From: Pseudomonadota bacterium | GTDB taxonomy: Bacteria > Pseudomonadota > Gammaproteobacteria > Burkholderiales > Burkholderiaceae_C | Direction of reading: 5' to 3' | DNA: 5,311 nucleotides | Assembly: GCA_023422975.1 (NCBI GenBank) | Contig: JAFAGF010000003.1 | Location: 1-5,311, forward strand | Shown here: positions 1 to 5,311 of the stretch, piece by piece | Layout of the letters: each line of letters begins with the position of its first letter | How positions within the stretch are numbered: position 1 is the first letter of the stretch | The notes under the pieces: model-generated | Database searches by the model: none | What the model saw: the letters and a program-made list of their open reading frames with translations, nothing else | Told to the model about the DNA's origin: nothing | Program-made: the position numbers and the translations under genes

Positions 1-1436
1 ACCTGGGTCAGCTCAAACACGCCCGCCAAGTTCAGACCAATCAAGGTGAACAGCGCGGCCAGGCCTGCCACCACCGCCGGCGACTGCAGCTGAAAGCCCC
101 AGCCCAGCTGTTCGCCTGCAGCGCGCAGCGCCAGCAGCACACCGCCCAGCGCCATGAAGCTCAGCACCACGCCCGCGGCATAAGCCAGCCCGTTGGCACG
201 CTGGGCGCGCACATCCGCGCCATGGCGCGCAAAGCCCATGAGCTTGATGGCCAGCACCGGAAAGACGCAGGGCATGAGGTTGAGCAGCAGGCCGCCAATC
301 AGGCCACCGATCAAGGCCGCCACCCAGCTGCTGGTGCTGATGCTGCTGGCCGGGGCGGCGGGTGCGGTGCTGGAGGCTGCTTGCTGGTTGGCCTCCAATG
401 CCGCTGCCAGTGCGGGGGAGACCTGGGCCAGGTCGACCGCCGTCCATGTGCCTTCGACCGGGGCGGTGATGCGCCATGACTGGGACGGCGGTGCATGCGC
501 CACATCGGCACCTGCTGCGGGCAGGCCCAGCACAAAGCTCAGTTGCGCGGGCGTTTCCCCGCGCATGGCGGACAGGGGCAGCTCGGCCGTCCAGACATCG
601 CCTTCCCAGGCTTGTTGCCAGTCTTTGCCCAGCACGGCGGCGTGGTGAAAGGTGTCGGCAGATTCGGGGTAGAAGGCCAGTGTCTGGCCGTGGGCTGCAG
701 CGGGCAGGCCTTGCACACGCAGGCTGACACGGTCGCCGCTGGGCAGCGCGCGAAAGACGGAGGGTGCCGCTTCGAGGGCTTGCGGTGCCTGGGCATGGGC
801 CTGGGCAAAGTCGCTGGCCCACAGGGTGTCTGCCACCTGGGTGGGCAGGCTCAGGGCAAACTGCCCTTCTTCGGGAATGCATTCCACGCGGCACACCAGC
901 CAGGAGGCGTTCAGGCGAATGTCTACCGTGCCGTCGGCGCGGGGCTGAAAGTCGGGGCCGACCTGCACGGTCACTGGTAGCAGCACCGTGCCTTCATAGC
1001 CGTAGTTGAGCATGTCGCCCACGCGGATTTGCTGGGGTGTGGGCCACGCAATGTCTGCAGCCTGCATGCCGAGGGGCAGTTGCCAGTCCAGTTGCGTGGG
1101 CAGGCCGGAGTCGCCTGCATTCTTCCAGTAGGTGTGCCAGTCCGGCTGGTGCTGGATGCGCAGGCCCAGTTCCAGCGGCTGGCCGGGGGCAATGCCTTGT
1201 GGGGCCAGCGCGACCAGTTGCGCCTGCACGCGGGGGGTGGTGACGGTGTCTGACACCGCGGCGGCACTGGACGCGCCGCCCATCTTGAGCTGGATTTGCG
1301 CACGGGCAAGCGTGGGCAGCAAAGCGGAACACAGCGTCACAAGGCTGAGCACCATGAGCAGCGCAGCAGCCCGCGCGCGGCGGAAAGAGGTGGGGGCAGA
1401 AATCGGCATGACAGAGCTTGGATGCAGAAACCGCAT
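1..1436 (-). CDS. DsbD/ScsB-family thiol:disulfide interchange protein (C-terminus beyond window)
   Basis: This is an inner-membrane protein that, by family, carries electrons from cytoplasmic thioredoxin to periplasmic thiol partners. The frame stays open from the start at 1436 to the left edge, giving 478 residues. Residues 1-47 look like a Sec signal peptide (RR at 19-20, hydrophobic core about 24-40, likely cleavage after ALARA-type sequence near 46). Residues 65-200 form the periplasmic DsbD N-terminal-type domain, with the typical WHTYWKNAGDSGLPT stretch at 100-114 and a Cys-x3-Cys pair, C182 and C186, in WLVCRVECIPEE. A Ser/Ala/Pro-rich linker (about 345-370) leads into the membrane domain, where NLMPCVFPVLAIK places the redox Cys at 390. 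Three membrane segments are visible (about 371-397, 412-437, 452-474). Full-length relatives have about 600-780 residues and end in a thioredoxin domain, so that part should lie outside the window. ATG 1436 is preferred over the in-frame ATG at 1409 because an AGGA lies six bases upstream. It follows the MATE gene by 33 bp. The long N-terminal domain resembles the ScsB-like branch, so I give no symbol. Confidence 0.93.
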   Translation of the reverse strand, partial: MRFLHPSSVMPISAPTSFRRARAAALLMVLSLVTLCSALLPTLARAQIQLKMGGASSAAAVSDTVTTPRVQAQLVALAPQGIAPGQPLELGLRIQHQPDWHTYWKNAGDSGLPTQLDWQLPLGMQAADIAWPTPQQIRVGDMLNYGYEGTVLLPVTVQVGPDFQPRADGTVDIRLNASWLVCRVECIPEEGQFALSLPTQVADTLWASDFAQAHAQAPQALEAAPSVFRALPSGDRVSLRVQGLPAAAHGQTLAFYPESADTFHHAAVLGKDWQQAWEGDVWTAELPLSAMRGETPAQLSFVLGLPAAGADVAHAPPSQSWRITAPVEGTWTAVDLAQVSPALAAALEANQQAASSTAPAAPASSISTSSWVAALIGGLIGGLLLNLMPCVFPVLAIKLMGFARHGADVRAQRANGLAYAAGVVLSFMALGGVLLALRAAGEQLGWGFQLQSPAVVAGLAALFTLIGLNLAGVFELTQ

Positions 1437-1442
1437 TGTGGT

Positions 1443-1446
1443 TCCT
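1443..1446 (-). promoter_or_regulatory. Ribosome binding site of the DsbD-like gene
   Basis: On the minus strand AGGA is followed by the six-base spacer ACCACA and then ATG at 1436. It decides the start in favour of 1436 over the internal ATG at 1409, and lies inside the 33-bp gap after the MATE stop codon. Confidence 0.6.
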
Positions 1447-1469
1447 GTATGCGTTGTCGTGCTCGGATT

Positions 1470-2978
1470 TCAGGGGGTGTCCGCAGTGGTGGCTGGTGTT
1501 TGCGAGGGTAAACGTTGACGCAGCGCACAGACCGGGGCAGGGGGCTGGCCTGCCACTTCGGCTGGGGTGGCCACGGTTTCCTCGTCTGCGGTGGGTTGAC
1601 TGAGCATGCGTGCCTGGCGCCAGCGGCCCCAGCGGTAGTAGGCCACGCTCATGAGCATGGCGCAGACCGAGCTGGCAGGAAAGCTCCACCAGATGGCGTC
1701 TACGCCCAACCACGGTTGCAGCAGCTTGGCCACAGGCACGCGCACGCCCCACAGGGCAATGCCCAGAATAACCAGCGGAGGCATCACCGCACCCGTGGAC
1801 CGCACCACGCCCGACAGTACAAAGGTGACGCCAAAGAACAGGAAGGAGCCCACGGCAATGTGGTTCAGGTGGCGGGCGGTGGCCAGGGCCTCGCTGCCTG
1901 CGGGCAAAAACAGCCCCAGCACCTGACGGTCCAGCAACACGATCAGCGCGGCGAGGGCGCCGGTCATCAGCACATTGCCCAACACGCCAGCCTTGGCGGT
2001 GCCGTCCACCCGGTGCCACTGGCCCGCGCCCACGTTCTGTGCGGCCATGGTGGAGCAGGCCGCTCCAATGGCCATGGCGGGCATTTGCACATAAGTCCAC
2101 AGCTGCAAGGCGGCACCGTAGGCGGAGGAGGTTTCCACACCATAGCTATTGACCATGGTCATGACCATCAGCATGGCCAGGGAAATCATCACCATTTGCG
2201 CACCCATGGGCAGGCCTTTGATGACCAGTGCCTGCAGGATGCGCGCCTGGGGCAGGAAGAAATGCAGCTCATGGCTGCCAATCCACAGCGGGTGTTTGCG
2301 CCAGTACAGCCACAGCAGCATGGCCACAAAGCTGATGGCGTTGGAGACCAGGGTGGCGGTGGCAGCCCCCGTGATACCCATTTGCGGGAAGGGGCCGAGG
2401 CCAAAAATCAGCACCGGGTTGAGGATGACGTCGAGCACCACCACGATCAGCAAGAAGATAAAGGGCGTGCGCGTATCGCCCGCGCCGCGCAAGATGGCCG
2501 AGATGAAGGCAAACAGATACAGCAGCGGCATGGCCAGAAAGATCACGCGCAAATAACTCTCTGCCAGTGGCAAGGCCTGCTCGGGGGTGCCCATCCATTG
2601 CAAGATATGGCGCGATAGCGGGTAGCCAATCAGTGCGATGACCAAAGAGACAATGCCAAAAAACGTAGCGCTAGACCCAATCACAGTGCGCGCTTGCGTG
2701 AGATTTTTTGCTCCCATGCTTTGGGCCACCAAGATGGTGGCTGCCATGCCTACCCCAAAGATCAGGCCAATCAGCAAGAACATGATGTTGTTGGCATTGG
2801 CCGTAGCAGTGAGTGCTGCTTCCCCCAAGTACTTGCCCACCCACATGGCGTTCACGGAGCCGTTGAGGGACTGCAGTACGTTGCCCGCCAAGATGGGCAG
2901 TGAGAACACCAGCAAGGTGCGGGCGATGGGGCCTTGGGTGAGGTCGCGCGTAGGCGTGCGCGCTGGGGCAGTAGACAT
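1470..2978 (-). CDS. MATE family efflux transporter
   Basis: This is a complete 502-residue inner-membrane transporter of the MATE (multi antimicrobial extrusion) family. By family, such proteins export cationic drugs or metabolites using a sodium or proton gradient. About twelve hydrophobic segments fall into two homologous halves. The first half opens with a TM1 that carries a proline (P28 in FSLPILAGNVLQSL) and holds the family hallmark LRGAGDTRTP at 163-172. The second half begins near 245 and has the matching AAQNVGAGQ at 312-320. The last 45 residues (about 458-502) are a polar tail rich in Pro, Thr and Ala, with no membrane segment, and look variable. The length is a little above the usual 450-480 residues because of this tail. 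The start at ATG 2978 is the only good one before an in-frame stop at 3024-3026, but it has no Shine-Dalgarno sequence. The substrate cannot be told from sequence. The gene heads a likely two-gene unit with the DsbD-like gene and is divergent from the creatininase gene. Confidence 0.95.
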   Translation of the reverse strand: MSTAPARTPTRDLTQGPIARTLLVFSLPILAGNVLQSLNGSVNAMWVGKYLGEAALTATANANNIMFLLIGLIFGVGMAATILVAQSMGAKNLTQARTVIGSSATFFGIVSLVIALIGYPLSRHILQWMGTPEQALPLAESYLRVIFLAMPLLYLFAFISAILRGAGDTRTPFIFLLIVVVLDVILNPVLIFGLGPFPQMGITGAATATLVSNAISFVAMLLWLYWRKHPLWIGSHELHFFLPQARILQALVIKGLPMGAQMVMISLAMLMVMTMVNSYGVETSSAYGAALQLWTYVQMPAMAIGAACSTMAAQNVGAGQWHRVDGTAKAGVLGNVLMTGALAALIVLLDRQVLGLFLPAGSEALATARHLNHIAVGSFLFFGVTFVLSGVVRSTGAVMPPLVILGIALWGVRVPVAKLLQPWLGVDAIWWSFPASSVCAMLMSVAYYRWGRWRQARMLSQPTADEETVATPAEVAGQPPAPVCALRQRLPSQTPATTADTP

Positions 2979-2984
2979 AGGGGG

Positions 2985-2990
2985 ATTGTG
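2985..2990 (-). promoter_or_regulatory. Possible -10 element of the MATE gene
   Basis: On the minus strand CACAAT matches TATAAT at four of six bases and ends six bases before the ATG at 2978. A transcript would then begin at or near the start codon. I find no convincing -35 at the usual distance, so this is a weak call. It is recorded because the start codon has no ribosome binding site. Confidence 0.2.
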
Positions 2991-3024
2991 GTGGGGTGGA
3001 TGCGCCAGTCTGCCGGACAGCGCC

Positions 3025-3030
3025 TAAGAT
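3025..3030 (+). promoter_or_regulatory. Possible -10 element of the creatininase-family gene
   Basis: TAAGAT matches TATAAT at four of six bases and ends six bases before the ATG at 3037, which would put the first transcribed base at the start codon. There is no clear -35 hexamer about 17 bases upstream. It is the mirror image of the arrangement for the divergent MATE gene, in a spacer of only 58 bp. Confidence 0.2.
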
Positions 3031-3036
3031 TGCAGC

Positions 3037-3933
3037 ATGTGCCAAACCCCTGATATCCCTTCTTCCTCGGACTTGTCTGCACAGCCCGCGTTGCGGCAAT
3101 GGCCTTCGCGCCGCTGGGCCGAGGTGTCAGCGCGTGATTTTGCGCTGGCGCAGCACAGTGGGCTGGTGGAACAGACGGTGGCGGTCTTGCCCGTGGGTGC
3201 GGTGGAGCAGCATGGCCCCCATCTGCCTTTGAATGTGGACAGTGCACTGGCCGAAGGTATTTTGGATGCGGCACTGACGCAGCTGTCCCTGGATGTACCG
3301 GTGCTGGCGTTACCGACCCAGTCGATAGGCCTCAGTTTGGAGCACCAGGATTACGCCGGCACCTTGGGTTTATCGCCCGCCACGCTGCTGGCCGTATGGA
3401 CCGAATTGGGCGCCTGCGTGGCGCGCGCCGGGGTCAAGAAGCTGCTGATCTTCAATGCCCACGGCGGTAATGTGAGCAGCATGGACATCGTGGCCCGGCA
3501 ATTGCGCATGCAATGTGGCCTGCTGGTCTATCACAGCAGTTGGTTCAATCTGCCGCAACCTAGCGGTGTGAATGAAGCGTTCAGTGCGCATGAGCACCGT
3601 TTTGGTGTGCATGGCGGGGAGACAGAAACATCCATGATGCTGCATGTGGCACCTGAACTGGTCTGTATGCAGCATGCGCAAAACTTTGCCAGCACCTCCG
3701 AAGTACGTGCCCAGCGCTTTCCGATTTTGGGGAACGGGAAAAGCGCGAAATTAGGCTGGGCCATGCAGGATTACAACCCCCAAGGCGCAGCGGGCAACGC
3801 GGCGGCGGCCGATGCGCAGCGCGGCCAAGCTTTGGTGGAGGGGGCGGCAGCCAGTCTGGCGCAATTGCTGGCAGAAATGCATGCCTTGCCCCTCGATACG
3901 GTGGGCGCAAAGCCTCAGCCTTTGGGCGCTTAA
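3037..3933 (+). CDS. Creatininase family metal-dependent amidohydrolase
   Basis: This is a complete 298-residue, probably cytoplasmic enzyme of the creatininase family, whose members hydrolyse amide or cyclic amide C-N bonds with two divalent metal ions. The family core begins at RRWAEVSARDF (25-35). The first metal motif is LPVGAVEQHGPHLPLNVD, giving E57, H59 and D68 as likely ligands. The next is FNAHGGN, with H142 as the fourth ligand. HGGETETSMML follows, with H192 and E195/E197 in the position of the conserved catalytic and metal-binding region. True creatininase has a Tyr-Glu after the fourth ligand where this protein has Gly-Gly. The substrate is therefore probably not creatinine; relatives include formamidopyrimidine deformylases (ArfB type) and the mycofactocin peptidase MftE. 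No signal peptide is seen. ATG 3037 is the first start after an in-frame TAA at 3025, and it lacks a Shine-Dalgarno sequence. The residues before about 20 look non-conserved, so a later start is possible. The stop codon overlaps that of the convergent gene. Confidence 0.92.
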   Translation: MCQTPDIPSSSDLSAQPALRQWPSRRWAEVSARDFALAQHSGLVEQTVAVLPVGAVEQHGPHLPLNVDSALAEGILDAALTQLSLDVPVLALPTQSIGLSLEHQDYAGTLGLSPATLLAVWTELGACVARAGVKKLLIFNAHGGNVSSMDIVARQLRMQCGLLVYHSSWFNLPQPSGVNEAFSAHEHRFGVHGGETETSMMLHVAPELVCMQHAQNFASTSEVRAQRFPILGNGKSAKLGWAMQDYNPQGAAGNAAAADAQRGQALVEGAAASLAQLLAEMHALPLDTVGAKPQPLGA

Positions 3934-3943
3934 TGCGCCTTTT
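3925..3943 (+). terminator. Stem-loop at the convergent stop codons, probable terminator
   Basis: GGCGC (3925-3929) pairs with GCGCC (3935-3939) around the five-base loop TTAAT, followed by TTTT at 3940-3943. This is a short intrinsic-terminator shape for the plus-strand creatininase gene. The loop holds the stop codons of both convergent genes. In the minus direction the stem is not followed by a T run, so it is less likely to terminate that transcript. The stem has only five pairs and the T run four bases, so the call is moderate. Confidence 0.45.
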
Positions 3944-4541
3944 CTGGCAGTAGACGCACAGCACCCAACTGCCAGTGGTGCAGAATTTCCCGCAAAAACA
4001 AGAGCGCAGCAGCCCAGCGCGGGGACTGGGGCAGATCGCCTTGTGGCAGGTGGGGGTGAGCGGCCTGGCGGGCGAGCAGTTCGAATTGCGCTTCCACCGC
4101 TTCACGACTGAGCACCGGCAGGCGTCCGGTGGTTTTCCAGGCAGCGGTTACATCGCGCACGCCCAAAGCTTGTTGCCCCACTTCCAGCAAATAGGGGTCG
4201 CGGGTGACAAACACATTGCTGGGCGGAATCAGACGGGCCATGGGCATGACCGCATCTTCTACGAGCATGATGCCGTGCTCCAGCTGCGCTTCGGTGGGCA
4301 TGTGCTCCCGGAAGGTGCGTGTGGCAAGCAGGTCAAGGCCCAGCGTCATGTGGTGGAACACCGGCTGCGGGTGGCCACCTTCGCCTTCGCTGATGAGCAG
4401 GCGGCTGCGGTGGTGGCCCAAATCCAGCATGGCAATGGCCTGGTGGGGCTGGATCGCGTCGCCCAGCAAGTCGCGCAAGGCGGCCATGTCTGTGACGGAC
4501 AGCTGGGGCTCCAGCGCGTCCTCGGTAAAAGGTGCAAACAT
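3930..4541 (-). CDS. Divergent stand-alone Ppx/GppA-like (C-terminal half) protein
   Basis: This is a 203-residue protein with no signal peptide or membrane segment. I place it by pattern, not by a strong motif. Residues 36-49, IAMLDLGHHRSRLL, resemble the phosphate-binding loop of the second Ppx/GppA domain (DIGGGSTEL). MTLGLDLLATRTF (65-77) matches the 'sl.lG...l...f' strand and helix. NVFVTRDPYLLEV (109-121) sits where VGASGT is expected. VLSREAVEAQFELL (143-156) matches the 'ItrE.le.l' helix, and the last helix and strand (174-199) match 'glaIl...f..l.i..l'. The order and spacing agree with exopolyphosphatase and guanosine pentaphosphatase, but the Gly-rich loop is GHHRS and the SGT motif is missing. 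Catalysis is thus doubtful, and the first ASKHA half is absent. ATG 4541 is chosen because GGGAG lies five bases upstream and a promoter-like pair lies further up. The frame extends upstream to 4613 and beyond, but those starts fall in an inverted repeat or inside the next gene. A member of another ASKHA-like family is the main alternative. Confidence 0.7.
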   Translation of the reverse strand: MFAPFTEDALEPQLSVTDMAALRDLLGDAIQPHQAIAMLDLGHHRSRLLISEGEGGHPQPVFHHMTLGLDLLATRTFREHMPTEAQLEHGIMLVEDAVMPMARLIPPSNVFVTRDPYLLEVGQQALGVRDVTAAWKTTGRLPVLSREAVEAQFELLARQAAHPHLPQGDLPQSPRWAAALLFLREILHHWQLGAVRLLPEKAH

Positions 4542-4546
4542 ACAAG

Positions 4547-4551
4547 CTCCC
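4547..4551 (-). promoter_or_regulatory. Ribosome binding site of the Ppx/GppA-like gene
   Basis: On the minus strand GGGAG is followed by CTTGT and then ATG at 4541. The in-frame ATGs at 4613 and 4601 have no comparable site, so this decides the start and gives a 203-residue protein. Confidence 0.6.
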
Positions 4552-4576
4552 AGAGCGCAGCAAGCTGCCACAGAGC

Positions 4577-4606
4577 GTTGTACACCTGCAGGAAAAAACA
4601 TGCCAA
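4577..4606 (-). promoter_or_regulatory. Candidate sigma70-type promoter of the Ppx/GppA-like gene
   Basis: On the minus strand TTGGCA (4606-4601, five of six matches to TTGACA) is separated by 18 bases from TACAAC (4582-4577, four of six matches to TATAAT). The predicted transcription start is near 4570, about 30 bases before the ATG at 4541, which leaves room for the GGGAG ribosome binding site. The -35 box lies in the loop and inner arm of the inverted repeat at 4591-4622. Confidence 0.35.
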
Positions 4607-4622
4607 ATTGCATGTGTTTTCC
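4591..4622 (-). terminator. AT-rich inverted repeat, possible terminator or operator
   Basis: Two 13-base arms (4591-4603 and 4610-4622) match at 12 of 13 positions around a six-base loop. Read on the minus strand, the inner stem ACATGC/GCATGT is followed by a run of six T, with a partly matching A-rich stretch on the 5' side. It begins 29 bases after the stop codon of the histidine phosphatase gene. The shape fits an intrinsic terminator with A and T tracts. The symmetric core ACATGC-N6-GCATGT would equally fit a dimeric regulator site, because it overlaps the candidate -35 box of the next gene. Confidence 0.45.
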
Positions 4623-4651
4623 GAGCTTTTCAGATTCCGTTGCGCACGCAA

Positions 4652-5311
4652 TCAAGCAAAGGTGATCCAGTCGCGGGTCTGCGCGGAATCCAGGTGGTTG
4701 AGCGTGTTGAACGTCTGCAGCATCAGGCGTTTGGCACTCATGCTCAGTTCGGTGACTGCGGTATTGCGAATGCGCATATTGAGGGCGATCGACACCTCGG
4801 GTGTTGCGCCCAAGACCAAGCCGGTCGCACACGAGATCGGCCCACCGCTGCTGACGATCAGCACATTGCCTGCATGGTGCTGGTGGCGAATGTGCTCCAG
4901 CGTTTGCCAGATACCGCCGGAAAAATCTTCCCACGTCGGCATGCCCTCGGGGCTGATGACACCCGCCATCCATTGTGCGATGGCATCACACAACAGTCGA
5001 AAGTGCGCGCGGTAGGCCTCCGGGGTGTCTACCGCACCGAGCGGCTCAGGATGCACACAGCGAATCAGTGCATGGCTGTCGTATTCATTGAGCGCAGGCA
5101 AGGCGTGGGCGTCGGGCAATCCCGGCAGGGTTTCGTGGATGCCCGCAAGCGTTTGTACATGGCGCTTGAGCGTGCCGGTGTACACGGCATCAAAGCGCAT
5201 GCCGCGCTCTTGCCAGTAGCGGCCAAGCTGCTGCGCCTGCTGTGTGCCCAAGGCGCTGAGCTGGTCATAGTCGTCGGCCCCAAAAGAAGCCTGGCCGTGG
5301 CGTACGAGGTA
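4652..5311 (-). CDS. Histidine phosphatase family protein (5' end beyond window)
   Basis: This is a soluble enzyme of the phosphoglycerate mutase-like histidine phosphatase superfamily, which works through a phosphohistidine intermediate. The visible 219 residues begin in the first strand with YLVRHGQASFG, so only about four to eight residues are missing at the N-terminus. The nucleophile is the His in RHG (visible residue 5), with its partner Arg at 4. TGTLKRHVQT (45-54) supplies the second conserved Arg, R50. LNEYD gives the likely acid E76. The usual second catalytic His, in a VxHGG motif, is replaced: the sequence reads VLIVSSGGPIS, with Ser at visible residue 155. As I recall the family, a Ser-Gly-Gly form recurs in a proteobacterial branch, so it may be a branch trait and not damage. 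The conserved late motif NTAVTEL is present at about 183-189. The substrate is unknown. The gene lies 110 bp upstream of the Ppx/GppA-like gene on the same strand, with a possible terminator and a new promoter between them. Confidence 0.9.
   Translation of the reverse strand, partial: YLVRHGQASFGADDYDQLSALGTQQAQQLGRYWQERGMRFDAVYTGTLKRHVQTLAGIHETLPGLPDAHALPALNEYDSHALIRCVHPEPLGAVDTPEAYRAHFRLLCDAIAQWMAGVISPEGMPTWEDFSGGIWQTLEHIRHQHHAGNVLIVSSGGPISCATGLVLGATPEVSIALNMRIRNTAVTELSMSAKRLMLQTFNTLNHLDSAQTRDWITFA

Noticed and set aside
13..894. A 293-codon minus-strand open frame within the dsbD-like gene
   Set aside because: It is an out-of-frame shadow. The true frame is open across the whole region and carries the signal peptide, the Cys-x3-Cys pair and the membrane-domain motif.
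1437..1469. Possible terminator between the MATE and dsbD-like genes
   Set aside because: No stem followed by a T run could be found in these 33 bases; they hold only the ribosome binding site.
994..2100. A 368-codon minus-strand open frame spanning the MATE/dsbD junction
   Set aside because: It is an out-of-frame reading of two real genes, rich in Arg, Ala, Pro and His, with no family motif.
1515..2618. A 367-codon open frame on the plus strand, antisense to the MATE gene
   Set aside because: Its protein is dominated by Gly, His and Gln in a pattern typical of the complement of a GC-rich membrane-protein gene, it has no recognisable domain, and the minus-strand MATE reading is unambiguous.
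3031..3050. A sigma54-like TGGCAC...GC element on the minus strand upstream of the MATE gene
   Set aside because: The GG and GC dinucleotides are about two bases too close for a -24/-12 promoter, and no T-T before GC is present.
4542..4973. Extending the Ppx/GppA-like protein upstream to starts at 4973, 4613 or 4601
   Set aside because: The 4973 start would overlap the histidine phosphatase gene with shadow-like sequence. The 4613 and 4601 starts lie in the inverted repeat, upstream of the predicted transcription start, and lack a good ribosome binding site.
3975..5015. A 346-codon plus-strand open frame opposite the two phosphatase-like genes
   Set aside because: It covers parts of two well-supported minus-strand genes and their spacer, and its composition (Gln, Gly, His, Arg) is that of an antisense shadow.

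Overview
The window is high-GC and densely coding, and reads like a chromosomal segment from a betaproteobacterium, most likely Burkholderiales/Comamonadaceae. This is an inference from the codon use, the tight packing and the style of the DsbD-like and histidine-phosphatase proteins; there is no rRNA or other marker to confirm it. I see no mobile element, CRISPR array, tRNA or rRNA gene, and no gene-free stretch above 300 bases.

Layout, left to right. (1) Positions 1-1436, minus strand: the N-terminal 478 residues of a DsbD/ScsB-family membrane thiol:disulfide reductase. It has a signal peptide, a periplasmic domain with a Cys-x3-Cys pair and the start of the membrane electron-transfer domain; the C-terminal part lies outside the window. 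(2) Positions 1470-2978, minus strand: a complete MATE-family multidrug/cation efflux transporter, 33 bp upstream of the dsbD-like gene and probably co-transcribed with it. (3) Positions 2979-3036: a 58-bp divergent spacer. (4) Positions 3037-3933, plus strand: a creatininase-family metal-dependent amidohydrolase. (5) Positions 3930-4541, minus strand: a 203-residue protein that I read as a divergent, stand-alone relative of the second half of Ppx/GppA phosphatases. It converges on the creatininase gene, and both stop codons are read from the same four bases, TTAA. (6) Positions 4542-4651: a 110-bp spacer with a large AT-rich inverted repeat and a plausible promoter. (7) Positions 4652-5311, minus strand: a histidine phosphatase family protein that lacks only a few N-terminal residues at the window edge.

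The MATE and DsbD-like proteins are both inner-membrane proteins, one exporting compounds and one passing reducing power to the periplasm; no shared pathway can be proved from sequence. The right-hand pair is the more curious. Two phosphatase-superfamily proteins lie in tandem, and both have changes at positions that are catalytic in the best-known members. The most notable non-coding structures are the hairpin whose loop holds both convergent stop codons (3925-3943), the 13-bp-arm inverted repeat at 4591-4622, and -10-like hexamers placed so close to both divergent start codons that leaderless transcripts are possible.
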